Notes under the pieces: generated by a model
Seen by the model: only the letters and a program-made list of their open reading frames with translations
What the model was told of the DNA's origin: nothing
The model's database searches: none
NCBI GenBank assembly: GCA_947632045.1
Contig: CANRNQ010000015.1
Coordinates: 1 to 55,108 of the forward strand
Reading direction: 5' to 3'
Length of the DNA: 55,108 nt
From: an uncultured Clostridia bacterium
GTDB taxonomy: Bacteria; Bacillota; Clostridia; Oscillospirales; Acutalibacteraceae
Translations under genes and position numbers: made by a program
Shown: positions 26,033 to 32,893 of the stretch, one piece after another
How positions within the stretch are numbered: position 1 is the stretch's first letter
Layout: every line of letters starts with the position of its first letter

Positions 26033-26503
26033 TCAGTTTCCGCTTCTCTGCGTATTTTTGAGTCCGGCTCTCGCCTTCTTAAGCTCGTTTACCTGCGCGG
26101 TCATAAGCTCGTCCGTCCTCGCCATGAGGTCGTCAATATATGAGTTTGCCGCCTTGCGCAGCTCCTTTGATTTCGCCTGCGCGTCGTTTATTATGTCGTT
26201 CGCCTCCGCCTGAGCCTGACGAACTATCTCGTTTTGATTTACAAGAGTCTTCTTTCTTTCCTCAGCATTGCGAATGATTTGCTCGGCCTCCTTTTTAGCG
26301 TCGGCTATGATCTGTGCCCTGTCGGCAACTATCGCCTTCGCCTGACGAACCTCTTGTGGTAAATTGTCGTCAATATCGTCGAGAATGTCCTTTACATGAT
26401 CCGCCTCTACAATAATTTTGCCGCCTGAAAACGGCATATTTTTGGCGTCGCCGATAACCTCGCGCAATTCTTCAATAAGCTCTTCAACTCTCATTGTTTT
26501 CAT
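26033..26503 (-). CDS. DivIVA-like coiled-coil protein
   Basis: A 156-residue hydrophilic protein dominated by Ala/Lys/Glu/Asp-rich coiled coil from about residue 45 to 145, with a short N-terminal segment (EELIEELREVIGDAKNMPFSG). Genes of this type follow coaD in many Clostridia and are often labelled ATPase subunit or DivIVA-like, without evidence of ATPase activity; no Walker motif is visible. A cytoskeletal or polar scaffold role is inference. Two in-frame ATGs (26,503 and 26,494) share the AAGGAAAGGA ribosome-binding region; either could start. Confidence 0.7.
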   Translation of the reverse strand: MKTMRVEELIEELREVIGDAKNMPFSGGKIIVEADHVKDILDDIDDNLPQEVRQAKAIVADRAQIIADAKKEAEQIIRNAEERKKTLVNQNEIVRQAQAEANDIINDAQAKSKELRKAANSYIDDLMARTDELMTAQVNELKKARAGLKNTQRSGN

Positions 26504-26588
26504 TCCTTTCCTTGGGTCGGGTGACCCGTCTAAATAACTAATAATATATTAATTTTAAATGCTTCAATACTTTAAAAGTGACCCCGTC

Positions 26589-27074
26589 TTATTTATTGGA
26601 CAGCCTTTTTTCGATCTCCTCCCGTATGCATTCCGGGACAAAGCTCGTTATGTCGCCGCCAAGGCTTGCCACCTGCTTTACTATGCTTGAGCTCAAGTAC
26701 ATATTCTCTGCGCTTGTCGTAAGAAAAACGGTTTCAAGCTCGGGGTTGAGCTTTTTATTCGTCAGCGACATCTGAAATTCATACTCAAAGTCAGACACCG
26801 CCCTAAGCCCCTTTACAACCGCGGTAGCGTTTCGCTGTTGTGCATATTTCGCAAGAAGTCCGTCAAAGCCAACCACCTCGATGTTTTCAAGACCGGCGGT
26901 CGCTTTTTTCAAAAGCGATATTCTCTCGTCTATCGTAAAGCTCGGCCGTTTACTAAGATTTACCATAACAGCCACTATAACGTGGTCAAACATCTTTGAG
27001 GCTCGGCTGATAATATCAACGTGGCCAACCGTTACGGGGTCAAAGCTTCCCGGGCATATAACTGTCTGCTTCAT
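26589..27074 (-). CDS. coaD: Phosphopantetheine adenylyltransferase CoaD
   Basis: A 161-residue nucleotidyltransferase catalysing 4'-phosphopantetheine plus ATP to dephospho-CoA. The HIGH-type motif appears as GSFDPVTVGHVD at 8-19, and the second ATP motif as YLSSSIVKQVA near 125-135. The ATG at 27,074 overlaps the rsmD stop codon (ATGA), with AAGGA nine bases upstream, which indicates translational coupling. An in-frame GTG two codons earlier is less likely. The rsmD-coaD pairing is very common in Firmicutes. Confidence 0.95.
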   Translation of the reverse strand: MKQTVICPGSFDPVTVGHVDIISRASKMFDHVIVAVMVNLSKRPSFTIDERISLLKKATAGLENIEVVGFDGLLAKYAQQRNATAVVKGLRAVSDFEYEFQMSLTNKKLNPELETVFLTTSAENMYLSSSIVKQVASLGGDITSFVPECIREEIEKRLSNK

Positions 27075-27619
27075 AGGCACTCATCCTTGACACAATATAC
27101 GCTTATTTTAATTTTACCATAGTGATAATTTCTGTCAAGTGTAAAATTACCGATTTTTTCAAACAGCTCCTCTTTTAGTGGACTTTCACAAATAATCAGC
27201 CCGCCTTTGTTCATATTGTCCGCAACGGCGGGAAGCACCTGCTGTAAAATACCCGTGCCATAGGGAGGGTCAAGAAAGGCCAAATCGAAGTTGTCGGCGT
27301 TTGTACTCAGAAAGGCTGCGGCGTCGGTATTGAGCACCGTCGCCCTGTCCTCTACGCCGGCCGCTGCTATATTATTCCTTATGACCCGCAGGCTTCGGCT
27401 GCTTTTGTCGATGAAAACCGCCTGCTTCGCGCCTCGGCTGAGAGCCTCTATTCCCATTTGGCCCGAGCCCGCAAAAAGGTCGAGAAAGCGCCTGCCCTCT
27501 ATATTGAATTGGATTATATTAAAAACGGATTCCTTGACCTTATCGGTGGTCGGCCGGACGTCGTTGCCCTCGAGAGCTTCAAGTCGTCTGCCCCGCGCCG
27601 AGCCGGAAATAACTCTCAT
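27071..27619 (-). CDS. rsmD: 16S rRNA (guanine-966-N2)-methyltransferase RsmD
   Basis: A 182-residue Rossmann methyltransferase. MRVISGSARGRRLEAL is the family start, RPTTDKVKESVFNII near 25-40 and DLFAGSGQMGIEALSRGA near 48-65 bind SAM, and DPPYG near 117 is the catalytic N6/N2-methyltransferase motif. The frame is open 20 codons upstream, but ATG at 27,619 with GGTGA upstream begins the conserved sequence. Its stop overlaps the coaD start. Confidence 0.93.
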   Translation of the reverse strand: MRVISGSARGRRLEALEGNDVRPTTDKVKESVFNIIQFNIEGRRFLDLFAGSGQMGIEALSRGAKQAVFIDKSSRSLRVIRNNIAAAGVEDRATVLNTDAAAFLSTNADNFDLAFLDPPYGTGILQQVLPAVADNMNKGGLIICESPLKEELFEKIGNFTLDRNYHYGKIKISVYCVKDECL

Positions 27620-27788
27620 TAAATCACCATATTTTCTTTGCGCGCCGCTTTTCGCAAGGCGCTTTATTACTCCCTGCAAAGCGGCTTTTCTTTAATAATA
27701 AATACCCTTGGCGAGGCCAGAGGGCTTTGAGCGTGGCTCGCCGTAAAAAAGTATTATATTTAAATTTTAACAAAAAACATCTAATTAG

Positions 27789-29612
27789 TCAATGAAAATA
27801 ATTATAGACGGCGTTTGCGGCGACGGTATTCATGGTCGGCGCGTCGATGAGCTCCTGCAAATCGGCGTTCTTTATATTCTTTATGCTGCCAAAATGCTTT
27901 AGCAGAGCCTTGGCGCGCTTTTCACCTATACCGTCTATCTCGGTCAGGGAAATTTTTATCGACGACGACCTTCTGCGCGCCCTATGGTACGATATCGCGT
28001 ATCTGTGAACCTCCTCCTGAATATTGGACACGAGCGTAAAGGCGCTTCTTTTTGAGCTTATCTCTATTTCGTCGCAGCCGTCGGTTATGGCTCTTGTTTT
28101 GTGCTTGCCGTCCTTTACCATGCCGAACACGGGAACCTCGATGTTCATATCGCGCAGCGTCTGCATTACGACGCTGTGCTGTCCCTTGCCGCCATCAAGA
28201 AGTATAAGGTCGGGCATGATTCCAAAGGTGTTGCCGTCGTCACGATGGGCGGCGTATTCCTCAAACCTGCGCCTGACGACCTCGCTCATTGAGGCGTAAT
28301 CGTCCTGCCCCACGACTGTTTTTATCTTAAATCTTCTGTACGCTTTTTTGTACGGCTTGCCCTTTCTGAAAACCACCATACCCGCGACGTTTTCATCGCC
28401 CATAAGATTTGAGATATCGTAGGATTCAATATAGTCCGGCGCTTTTTTAAGTCCGAGCAGCTGTGCAAGCTCTATGAGTGCGCTCTCCTCCTTTGCAGTT
28501 ATGCCCCTTTTCTGGGCTATCTGCTCGGTCGCATTTTTGCGGCACATCTGTGCAAGCTTGAGCTGTTCGCCCTTTTGCGGCACGCTTATCTGCACCTTTT
28601 TTCCGGACTGAGATGAAAGCCACTGTTCAAGTATCTCGACGTCCTCGCAGTCGCTGTCGAGAGTGACGCGAGGCGGCACCTTGCCCCTCAGCTGATAGTA
28701 GCGCTCTATAAATTCCGTTCTCGCCTTGGGGGTATCGTCGACCTCTTTTAATATGAAGCTCTCGCGGTCGTAAAGCCGGCCGCTTTCAAAGCGGAACACC
28801 TCGAAGCAGCCGAGCTCGTCGTTGCAGGCAAGGGCTATTACGTCCTGCTCCGGCACGCTTGTCGCCACCACGCGCTGCCTCTCGCCCACCCGCTTGACGG
28901 CGTTTATTCTGTCCCTAATTCTCGCCGCCCTTTCAAACTCAAGGTTTTCCGCCGCCGCGTTCATTTCGTCGGTCATGGCTTTTATTGACGCTTTGCCGCC
29001 GTTTTTTAAAAATTCGACCGCCTCGGCAAAATTCGCGTTGTACTCTTTAACGGACAGCTTGCCTGTGCACGGCGCGGAGCACTGTTTTATATAATAATTA
29101 AGACAGGGGCGGGATTTGCCGAAATCTCGCGGGAACGATTTGCCGCACACCGGCAGCATAAAAATCTTCTGCGCCTGATCCACCGCGTTTTTGACATAGT
29201 AGTGGCTCATATAGGGGCCGAGGTACTGCGCTGAGGGATCGTTATTGTTTTTCTCCGCGCTTATTCTTCCCCAGTCGCCCTTTGTTATCTTGATGTAGGC
29301 GTATCCCTTGTCGTCCTTTAGCAGAATGTTGTATTTCGGCTTATGCTGCTTGATAAGGCTACATTCGAGCACGAGCGCCTCAAACTCGGAGCTTGTGATG
29401 ATATATTCAAAATGATCGACGTTTTCGACCATGCGGCGAACCTTGCTGCCGTGGTTATTTTGCGAGCCGAAATACTGGCTGACGCGGTTGCGCAACGCCT
29501 TAGCCTTTCCGATATATATTATCTTATCGGCCGAATTTTTCATTATATATACTCCCGGCTCAAGCGGGAGCTTCATCGCTTTTTCTCGAAGCTCCGTCAG
29601 CTTTTCGTTCAC
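27789..29612 (-). CDS. uvrC: Excinuclease ABC subunit C
   Basis: A 607-residue nucleotide-excision-repair nuclease making both incisions around lesions. The N-terminal GIY-YIG domain (PGVYIMKNSADKIIYIGKA, about 19-37) makes the 3' cut; a cysteine cluster and a UVR motif (MTDEMNAAAENLEFERAARIRDRI, split by length) bind UvrB; the RNase H-like domain (SYDISNLMGDENVAGMVVF near 395) makes the 5' cut; helix-hairpin-helix motifs close the protein (IDGIGEKRAKALLKHFGS). Standard length. It stands alone between HPr and rsmD. Confidence 0.95.
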   Translation of the reverse strand: MNEKLTELREKAMKLPLEPGVYIMKNSADKIIYIGKAKALRNRVSQYFGSQNNHGSKVRRMVENVDHFEYIITSSEFEALVLECSLIKQHKPKYNILLKDDKGYAYIKITKGDWGRISAEKNNNDPSAQYLGPYMSHYYVKNAVDQAQKIFMLPVCGKSFPRDFGKSRPCLNYYIKQCSAPCTGKLSVKEYNANFAEAVEFLKNGGKASIKAMTDEMNAAAENLEFERAARIRDRINAVKRVGERQRVVATSVPEQDVIALACNDELGCFEVFRFESGRLYDRESFILKEVDDTPKARTEFIERYYQLRGKVPPRVTLDSDCEDVEILEQWLSSQSGKKVQISVPQKGEQLKLAQMCRKNATEQIAQKRGITAKEESALIELAQLLGLKKAPDYIESYDISNLMGDENVAGMVVFRKGKPYKKAYRRFKIKTVVGQDDYASMSEVVRRRFEEYAAHRDDGNTFGIMPDLILLDGGKGQHSVVMQTLRDMNIEVPVFGMVKDGKHKTRAITDGCDEIEISSKRSAFTLVSNIQEEVHRYAISYHRARRRSSSIKISLTEIDGIGEKRAKALLKHFGSIKNIKNADLQELIDAPTMNTVAANAVYNYFH

Positions 29613-29672
29613 ACCTTGCCGCCTCCTGACTCTAAACCGGACCCCGATGAATTGATAAATCTTTTTTAAATT

Positions 29673-29704
29673 TAAAAAGCGGACAGAGGAAGCCTCTGTC
29701 CGCT
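29673..29704 (-). terminator. Terminator of the HPr gene
   Basis: AGCGGACAGAGG (29,678-29,689) pairs with CCTCTGTCCGCT (29,693-29,704). On the minus strand the stem is followed by TTTTTAAA. Confidence 0.88.
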
Positions 29705-29719
29705 CACATTGTTAAAGAA

Positions 29720-29983
29720 TTACTCAGAAAAGCCGGATTCTACAAGCTTTACAAGATCCTCAACCGCCTGCTGTTCGTCGGCGCCGTCGGCAATAATCTT
29801 AATAGTAGTGCCGCCGACAATTCCGAGTGAAAGAACGCCGAGAAGACTCTTTGCATTAACTCTTCTCTCTTCTTTTTCAACCCAGATAGAAGACCTGTAC
29901 TCGTTCGCTTTCTGAATAAAGAAAGTTGCCGGACGAGCGTGCAAACCAACCTGATTCTGAACCTCAACATCTTTTACGAACAT
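29720..29983 (-). CDS. ptsH: HPr family phosphocarrier
   Basis: An 87-residue HPr. QNQVGLHARPA places the PTS phosphorylation site at His15 with Arg17, and NAKSLLGVLSLGI puts the HPr-kinase target at Ser46, so the protein has both the transport and the catabolite-repression sites; Crh paralogues lack His15. It is monocistronic, with a good terminator, and not linked to ptsI here. GGAGAG precedes the ATG. Because Clostridia can carry several HPr genes, it may not be the main one. Confidence 0.92.
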   Translation of the reverse strand: MFVKDVEVQNQVGLHARPATFFIQKANEYRSSIWVEKEERRVNAKSLLGVLSLGIVGGTTIKIIADGADEQQAVEDLVKLVESGFSE

Positions 29984-30248
29984 TTCAATCTCTCCTCTAA
30001 AAAATTCTCCAGATTACCCACGTTTGACTATGCTACACAATCACACATTAGGCTATGAACGATATTCAAAGCCTACTGCTAATCTTAATTAATATTATAA
30101 CACACACGATTTTTCCGTCAATATAATTTTTATATTTTCGGTTTGATGAACTATCAAAATAGTTGTTTTCAAGGTAGTATTTGTGCATATTAAATAAAAT
30201 TCGAGAAAAAAACTGTTTTTATGCACGGCTTATTTTTCCATATCAGAA

Positions 30249-30995
30249 TTAATCTGAGGATTTTTCAAGAAATTCATTAAATTTTTTCATGTCAGCTTCT
30301 GAGATTTCAGCTAATTTATACATATCCGGCCGCTTCTCTTTTGTCCTTTTTATCGACTGCATTCGCCGCCAATCGCTTATATTTTTGTGGTGGCCGCTCA
30401 AAAGCACCTTTGGCACCTCTTTCCCGCGCCACTCCGACGGCTTTGTATACTGCGGGTATTCGAGCAGTCCGGAGTAGTGGCTCTCGTCGGTAAAGCACTC
30501 CTCCTCCGACAGCACCCCCGGCACCATGCGGCACAGCGCGTCGGCATAAACGCAGGCGGGCAGCTCGCCGCCTGTCAGCACATAATCGCCTATTGATATC
30601 TCTTCGTCAATAAGCTCCTCTATCACGCGCTCGTCCGTGCCCTCGTAATGCCCGCACAATATACATATATTCTCGCAGCGCTGCGCTGTTTCCTTCAGCA
30701 GGCTCTGGTCGAGCACTCTGCCCTGCGGCGACATATAAACAAAGTGGGGTCTTTTGCCGAGCTCTTCGCATATATCCTCAAAGCAAAGCGCGATGGGCTC
30801 CGCTTTAAGCACCATTCCCATGCCGCCGCCGTAGGGGGTATCGTCGACTCGCTTATGCTTATCGAAGGCGTAGTCCCTTAGCTGATGCGTTTTTAGAGTT
30901 ATTATTCCGTTTTTCACCGCCCGACCTATTATGCTTTCGTTAAGCGCCGCCATGCACATTTCGGGAAACAATGTTATTATGTCAATCCTCATCAT
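30249..30995 (-). CDS. trmD: tRNA (guanine-37-N1)-methyltransferase TrmD
   Basis: A 248-residue SPOUT methyltransferase that prevents +1 frameshifting by m1G37 modification. MRIDIITLFPEM opens the protein, GGGMGMVLKAEP near residue 58 and IGDYVLTGGELPA near 132 form the knotted SAM site, and ECFTDESHYSGLLEYPQYTKP near 170 includes the catalytic Asp. The start (ATG 30,995 or 30,992, AAAGGA upstream) lies within the end of rimM, a 14-base overlap, so translation is coupled. Confidence 0.95.
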   Translation of the reverse strand: MMRIDIITLFPEMCMAALNESIIGRAVKNGIITLKTHQLRDYAFDKHKRVDDTPYGGGMGMVLKAEPIALCFEDICEELGKRPHFVYMSPQGRVLDQSLLKETAQRCENICILCGHYEGTDERVIEELIDEEISIGDYVLTGGELPACVYADALCRMVPGVLSEEECFTDESHYSGLLEYPQYTKPSEWRGKEVPKVLLSGHHKNISDWRRMQSIKRTKEKRPDMYKLAEISEADMKKFNEFLEKSSD

Positions 30996-31494
30996 CAAAA
31001 ATTCCTTTCATCGGTTCTATGAGGATCTCGCCGGAAAAAACGTCCACGGATTTAACGACGTTGGGGATCACGGGTATCAAAAATTTGCGGTTTTGCCTGT
31101 CCGTTATTTCATACACATCGTTAGCGCCCGTTTTTAAAACGTCGCTTATTATGCCATATTCGCGCCTGTCGTTTACGTCGAGCACCCTGCAATCTATTAA
31201 GTCCTGAATATAGTACTCGCCCTCGGGCAGCTTTACGTCCTCCCTGTTCATATACAACACTCTTCCGCGCAGCTCGTCCGCCTGCTCAGCCGTGTCCACT
31301 CCCTTTATTTTTGCGATTATCATTCTTTTATGCGGCCGCGAGGATATTGAAATTTTTGTCCTTCCGTTGTCGAAGTACAGCTCCTTGAGCTTTGCGAAAA
31401 ATTGCGGCGAGTCGCACCACGGCTCTATCCTCAATTCACCCTTTATTCCGTGGGTAGAAACTATCTTGCCTATCTCCAAAAAGTTCTTTATCAT
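30982..31494 (-). CDS. rimM: Ribosome maturation factor RimM
   Basis: A 170-residue 30S assembly factor. The N-terminal beta-barrel starts FLEIGKIVSTHGIKGELRIEPW and the C-terminal PRC barrel contains EGEYYIQDLIDCRV and VIPNVVKSVDV. It acts on the 16S head domain with ribosomal protein S19. The ATG follows AAGGAG. It precedes and overlaps trmD; the usual rpsP and KH-protein neighbours are not upstream, where a family C palindrome lies instead. Confidence 0.94.
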   Translation of the reverse strand: MIKNFLEIGKIVSTHGIKGELRIEPWCDSPQFFAKLKELYFDNGRTKISISSRPHKRMIIAKIKGVDTAEQADELRGRVLYMNREDVKLPEGEYYIQDLIDCRVLDVNDRREYGIISDVLKTGANDVYEITDRQNRKFLIPVIPNVVKSVDVFSGEILIEPMKGIFDDED

Positions 31495-31566
31495 TTGTTT
31501 CTCCTTGTCTTGCGTTTTGTGCCCGGGCTGTCGCGCACCGCGTTTTCACTCTGTGCGAACGGGAGG

Positions 31567-31710
31567 CTTCGGGCGGCGCCCGGCGCGGCGCAGCCGCGCG
31601 GAAAAACGCGGCGGCGCAGGCCGACTTTTATCGTGCAGCCTTGCCCGGGAGCCGCCGCGTTTTTGGGCAAATTTCCGCCGCAGGCGGAAATTTGCGGGCG
31701 CCGCCCGAAG
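31567..31710. repeat. Family C cloverleaf-like palindrome, copy 5
   Basis: Outer stem CTTCGGGCGGCGCCC (31,567-31,581) with 31,696-31,710; hairpin 1 GCGCGGC/GCCGCGC; middle arm AAAAACGCGGCGG (31,602-31,614) with 31,652-31,664; hairpin 2 GCAAATTTCCGCC/GGCGGAAATTTGC. It lies in the divergent gap between rimM and yqzL. Confidence 0.85.
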
Positions 31711-31835
31711 TTCAGCCTTACGCACAATTCCTAATGGTCTTCGGCGACAGCCCTCCTATCGCCGCGCACTGCCGTTTTATCATATTTTATCATATTTATA
31801 TTTTTTTACAATCCCCAACTTTTCTCCTTCCTTTG

Positions 31836-31864
31836 TTTACAAAATCGCCGCAATTTTGTATAAT
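31836..31864 (+). promoter_or_regulatory. Promoter of yqzL-recO-mutS2 with spacer palindrome
   Basis: TTTACA (31,836-31,841), 17 bases, TATAAT (31,859-31,864). ACAAAAT (31,839-31,845) and ATTTTGT (31,853-31,859) form a perfect inverted repeat filling the spacer, a possible operator. Confidence 0.6.
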
Positions 31865-32005
31865 TATCTCACAGCATAAAATCAGCCGCCGCGCCTTTTC
31901 TTCCATAATTTTACTTGTTTTATTCTACATTTTACCACCGTTATTTTTATCATCGCCGCGTATAATGATATTGAAGCTTCATTTTAAAATTTTGGGGGAT
32001 CGGCT

Positions 32006-32188
32006 ATGGATGCATTAGACGCATGGAATACCTTTTTATCCACCGGAAGTGTGCTTGACTACCTTGCATACACGTCCATTCACGATAAGGAAACAGCGGA
32101 TAAAAGCAGCGACGGCGAAGAGCCTTCGGAGGACGGGTATGAATCTGAGCACGGACGGTCTGATAATCAAGGAACAAAATATTGGTGA
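32006..32188 (+). CDS. yqzL: YqzL-like small protein
   Basis: A 60-residue acidic small protein. Its first 25 residues (Trp, Phe, STGSVLDYLAY) resemble YqzL, the short protein encoded directly before recO in Bacillus and many Firmicutes; its function is unknown. GGGGG stands seven bases before the ATG. Unusually it is longer than the ~47-residue Bacillus protein, and its last 17 codons overlap the start of recO in another frame. The acidic tail may therefore reflect recO coding constraints. Assignment rests on position plus a weak but recognisable N-terminal pattern. Confidence 0.65.
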   Translation: MDALDAWNTFLSTGSVLDYLAYTSIHDKETADKSSDGEEPSEDGYESEHGRSDNQGTKYW

Positions 32189-32882
32189 AAGCGCTCGTCT
32201 TGTAACTGTTTTAAGCCGAGAGCACGGGCTTTTTCGCGCCTTTGTCAAAAATGCCGGCAATATTAAAAGCGCAAAGGGCGCGGCGACAAGACTGCTTTGC
32301 TACTCCCGACTCAACGTGTTCAAGGGTCGGGAGTCATACATAATAGACGACGCGGCTTGCAGAGAGATGTTTCTGCCGCTGAGAAGCGACGTTGTGAGAA
32401 TGTCGCTCGCGCAGTATTTCTGCGAGCTGGCGCTCTGCTTCTTTCCCGAGGAGCTGCCCTGTGGCGACGGACTGCGCCTTATGCTCAATTCGCTTTACAT
32501 CCTTTCTAAGGGCTCAAGACCGCTGCCGCTTATAAAGGCGGCGACCGAGCTGAGGCTTGCTGCGATATGCGGATATATGCCGGATCTTGTGTGCTGCAAC
32601 GAATGTAAAAAATATGAGGACGAAAATATGCGTTTCTACCCGCACAGCGGCATACTGCTATGCTCAAACTGCTTTGATAAGAGCCGGGAGCCTTCGCTGA
32701 ACACCGGACTCGGCGTTACGGCGGCGCTTCGACATTCGGTATACTCCCCGCTTGAAAGGCTGTATTCGTTTTCGCTGTCGGGCAGGGGCGAGGAGCTGTT
32801 TGAGCGCGCGGCGGAGGAATATCTGCTGTCACTGTCGGAGCGGAGCTTTAAAACGCTTGATTTTTACAAAATGATAAGATAA
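32139..32882 (+). CDS. recO: DNA repair protein RecO
   Basis: A 247-residue recombination mediator that loads RecA on SSB-coated DNA with RecR. The OB-fold N terminus begins STDGLIIKEQNIGESARLVTV, and a four-cysteine zinc site is visible as CCNECKK...LLCSNC near residues 148-180. The open frame extends 30 codons upstream, but ATG at 32,139 has GGAGG six bases before it and starts the conserved sequence. It overlaps yqzL by 50 bases and ends 11 bases before mutS2. Confidence 0.92.
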   Translation: MNLSTDGLIIKEQNIGESARLVTVLSREHGLFRAFVKNAGNIKSAKGAATRLLCYSRLNVFKGRESYIIDDAACREMFLPLRSDVVRMSLAQYFCELALCFFPEELPCGDGLRLMLNSLYILSKGSRPLPLIKAATELRLAAICGYMPDLVCCNECKKYEDENMRFYPHSGILLCSNCFDKSREPSLNTGLGVTAALRHSVYSPLERLYSFSLSGRGEELFERAAEEYLLSLSERSFKTLDFYKMIR

Positions 32883-32893
32883 CGGAGCAATAA

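Noticed and set aside
27705..27750. Hairpin GGCGAGGCCA/TGGCTCGCC between rsmD and uvrC as terminator
   Set aside because: The stem has a bulge and no T-run follows on either strand, so I could not support a terminator call.
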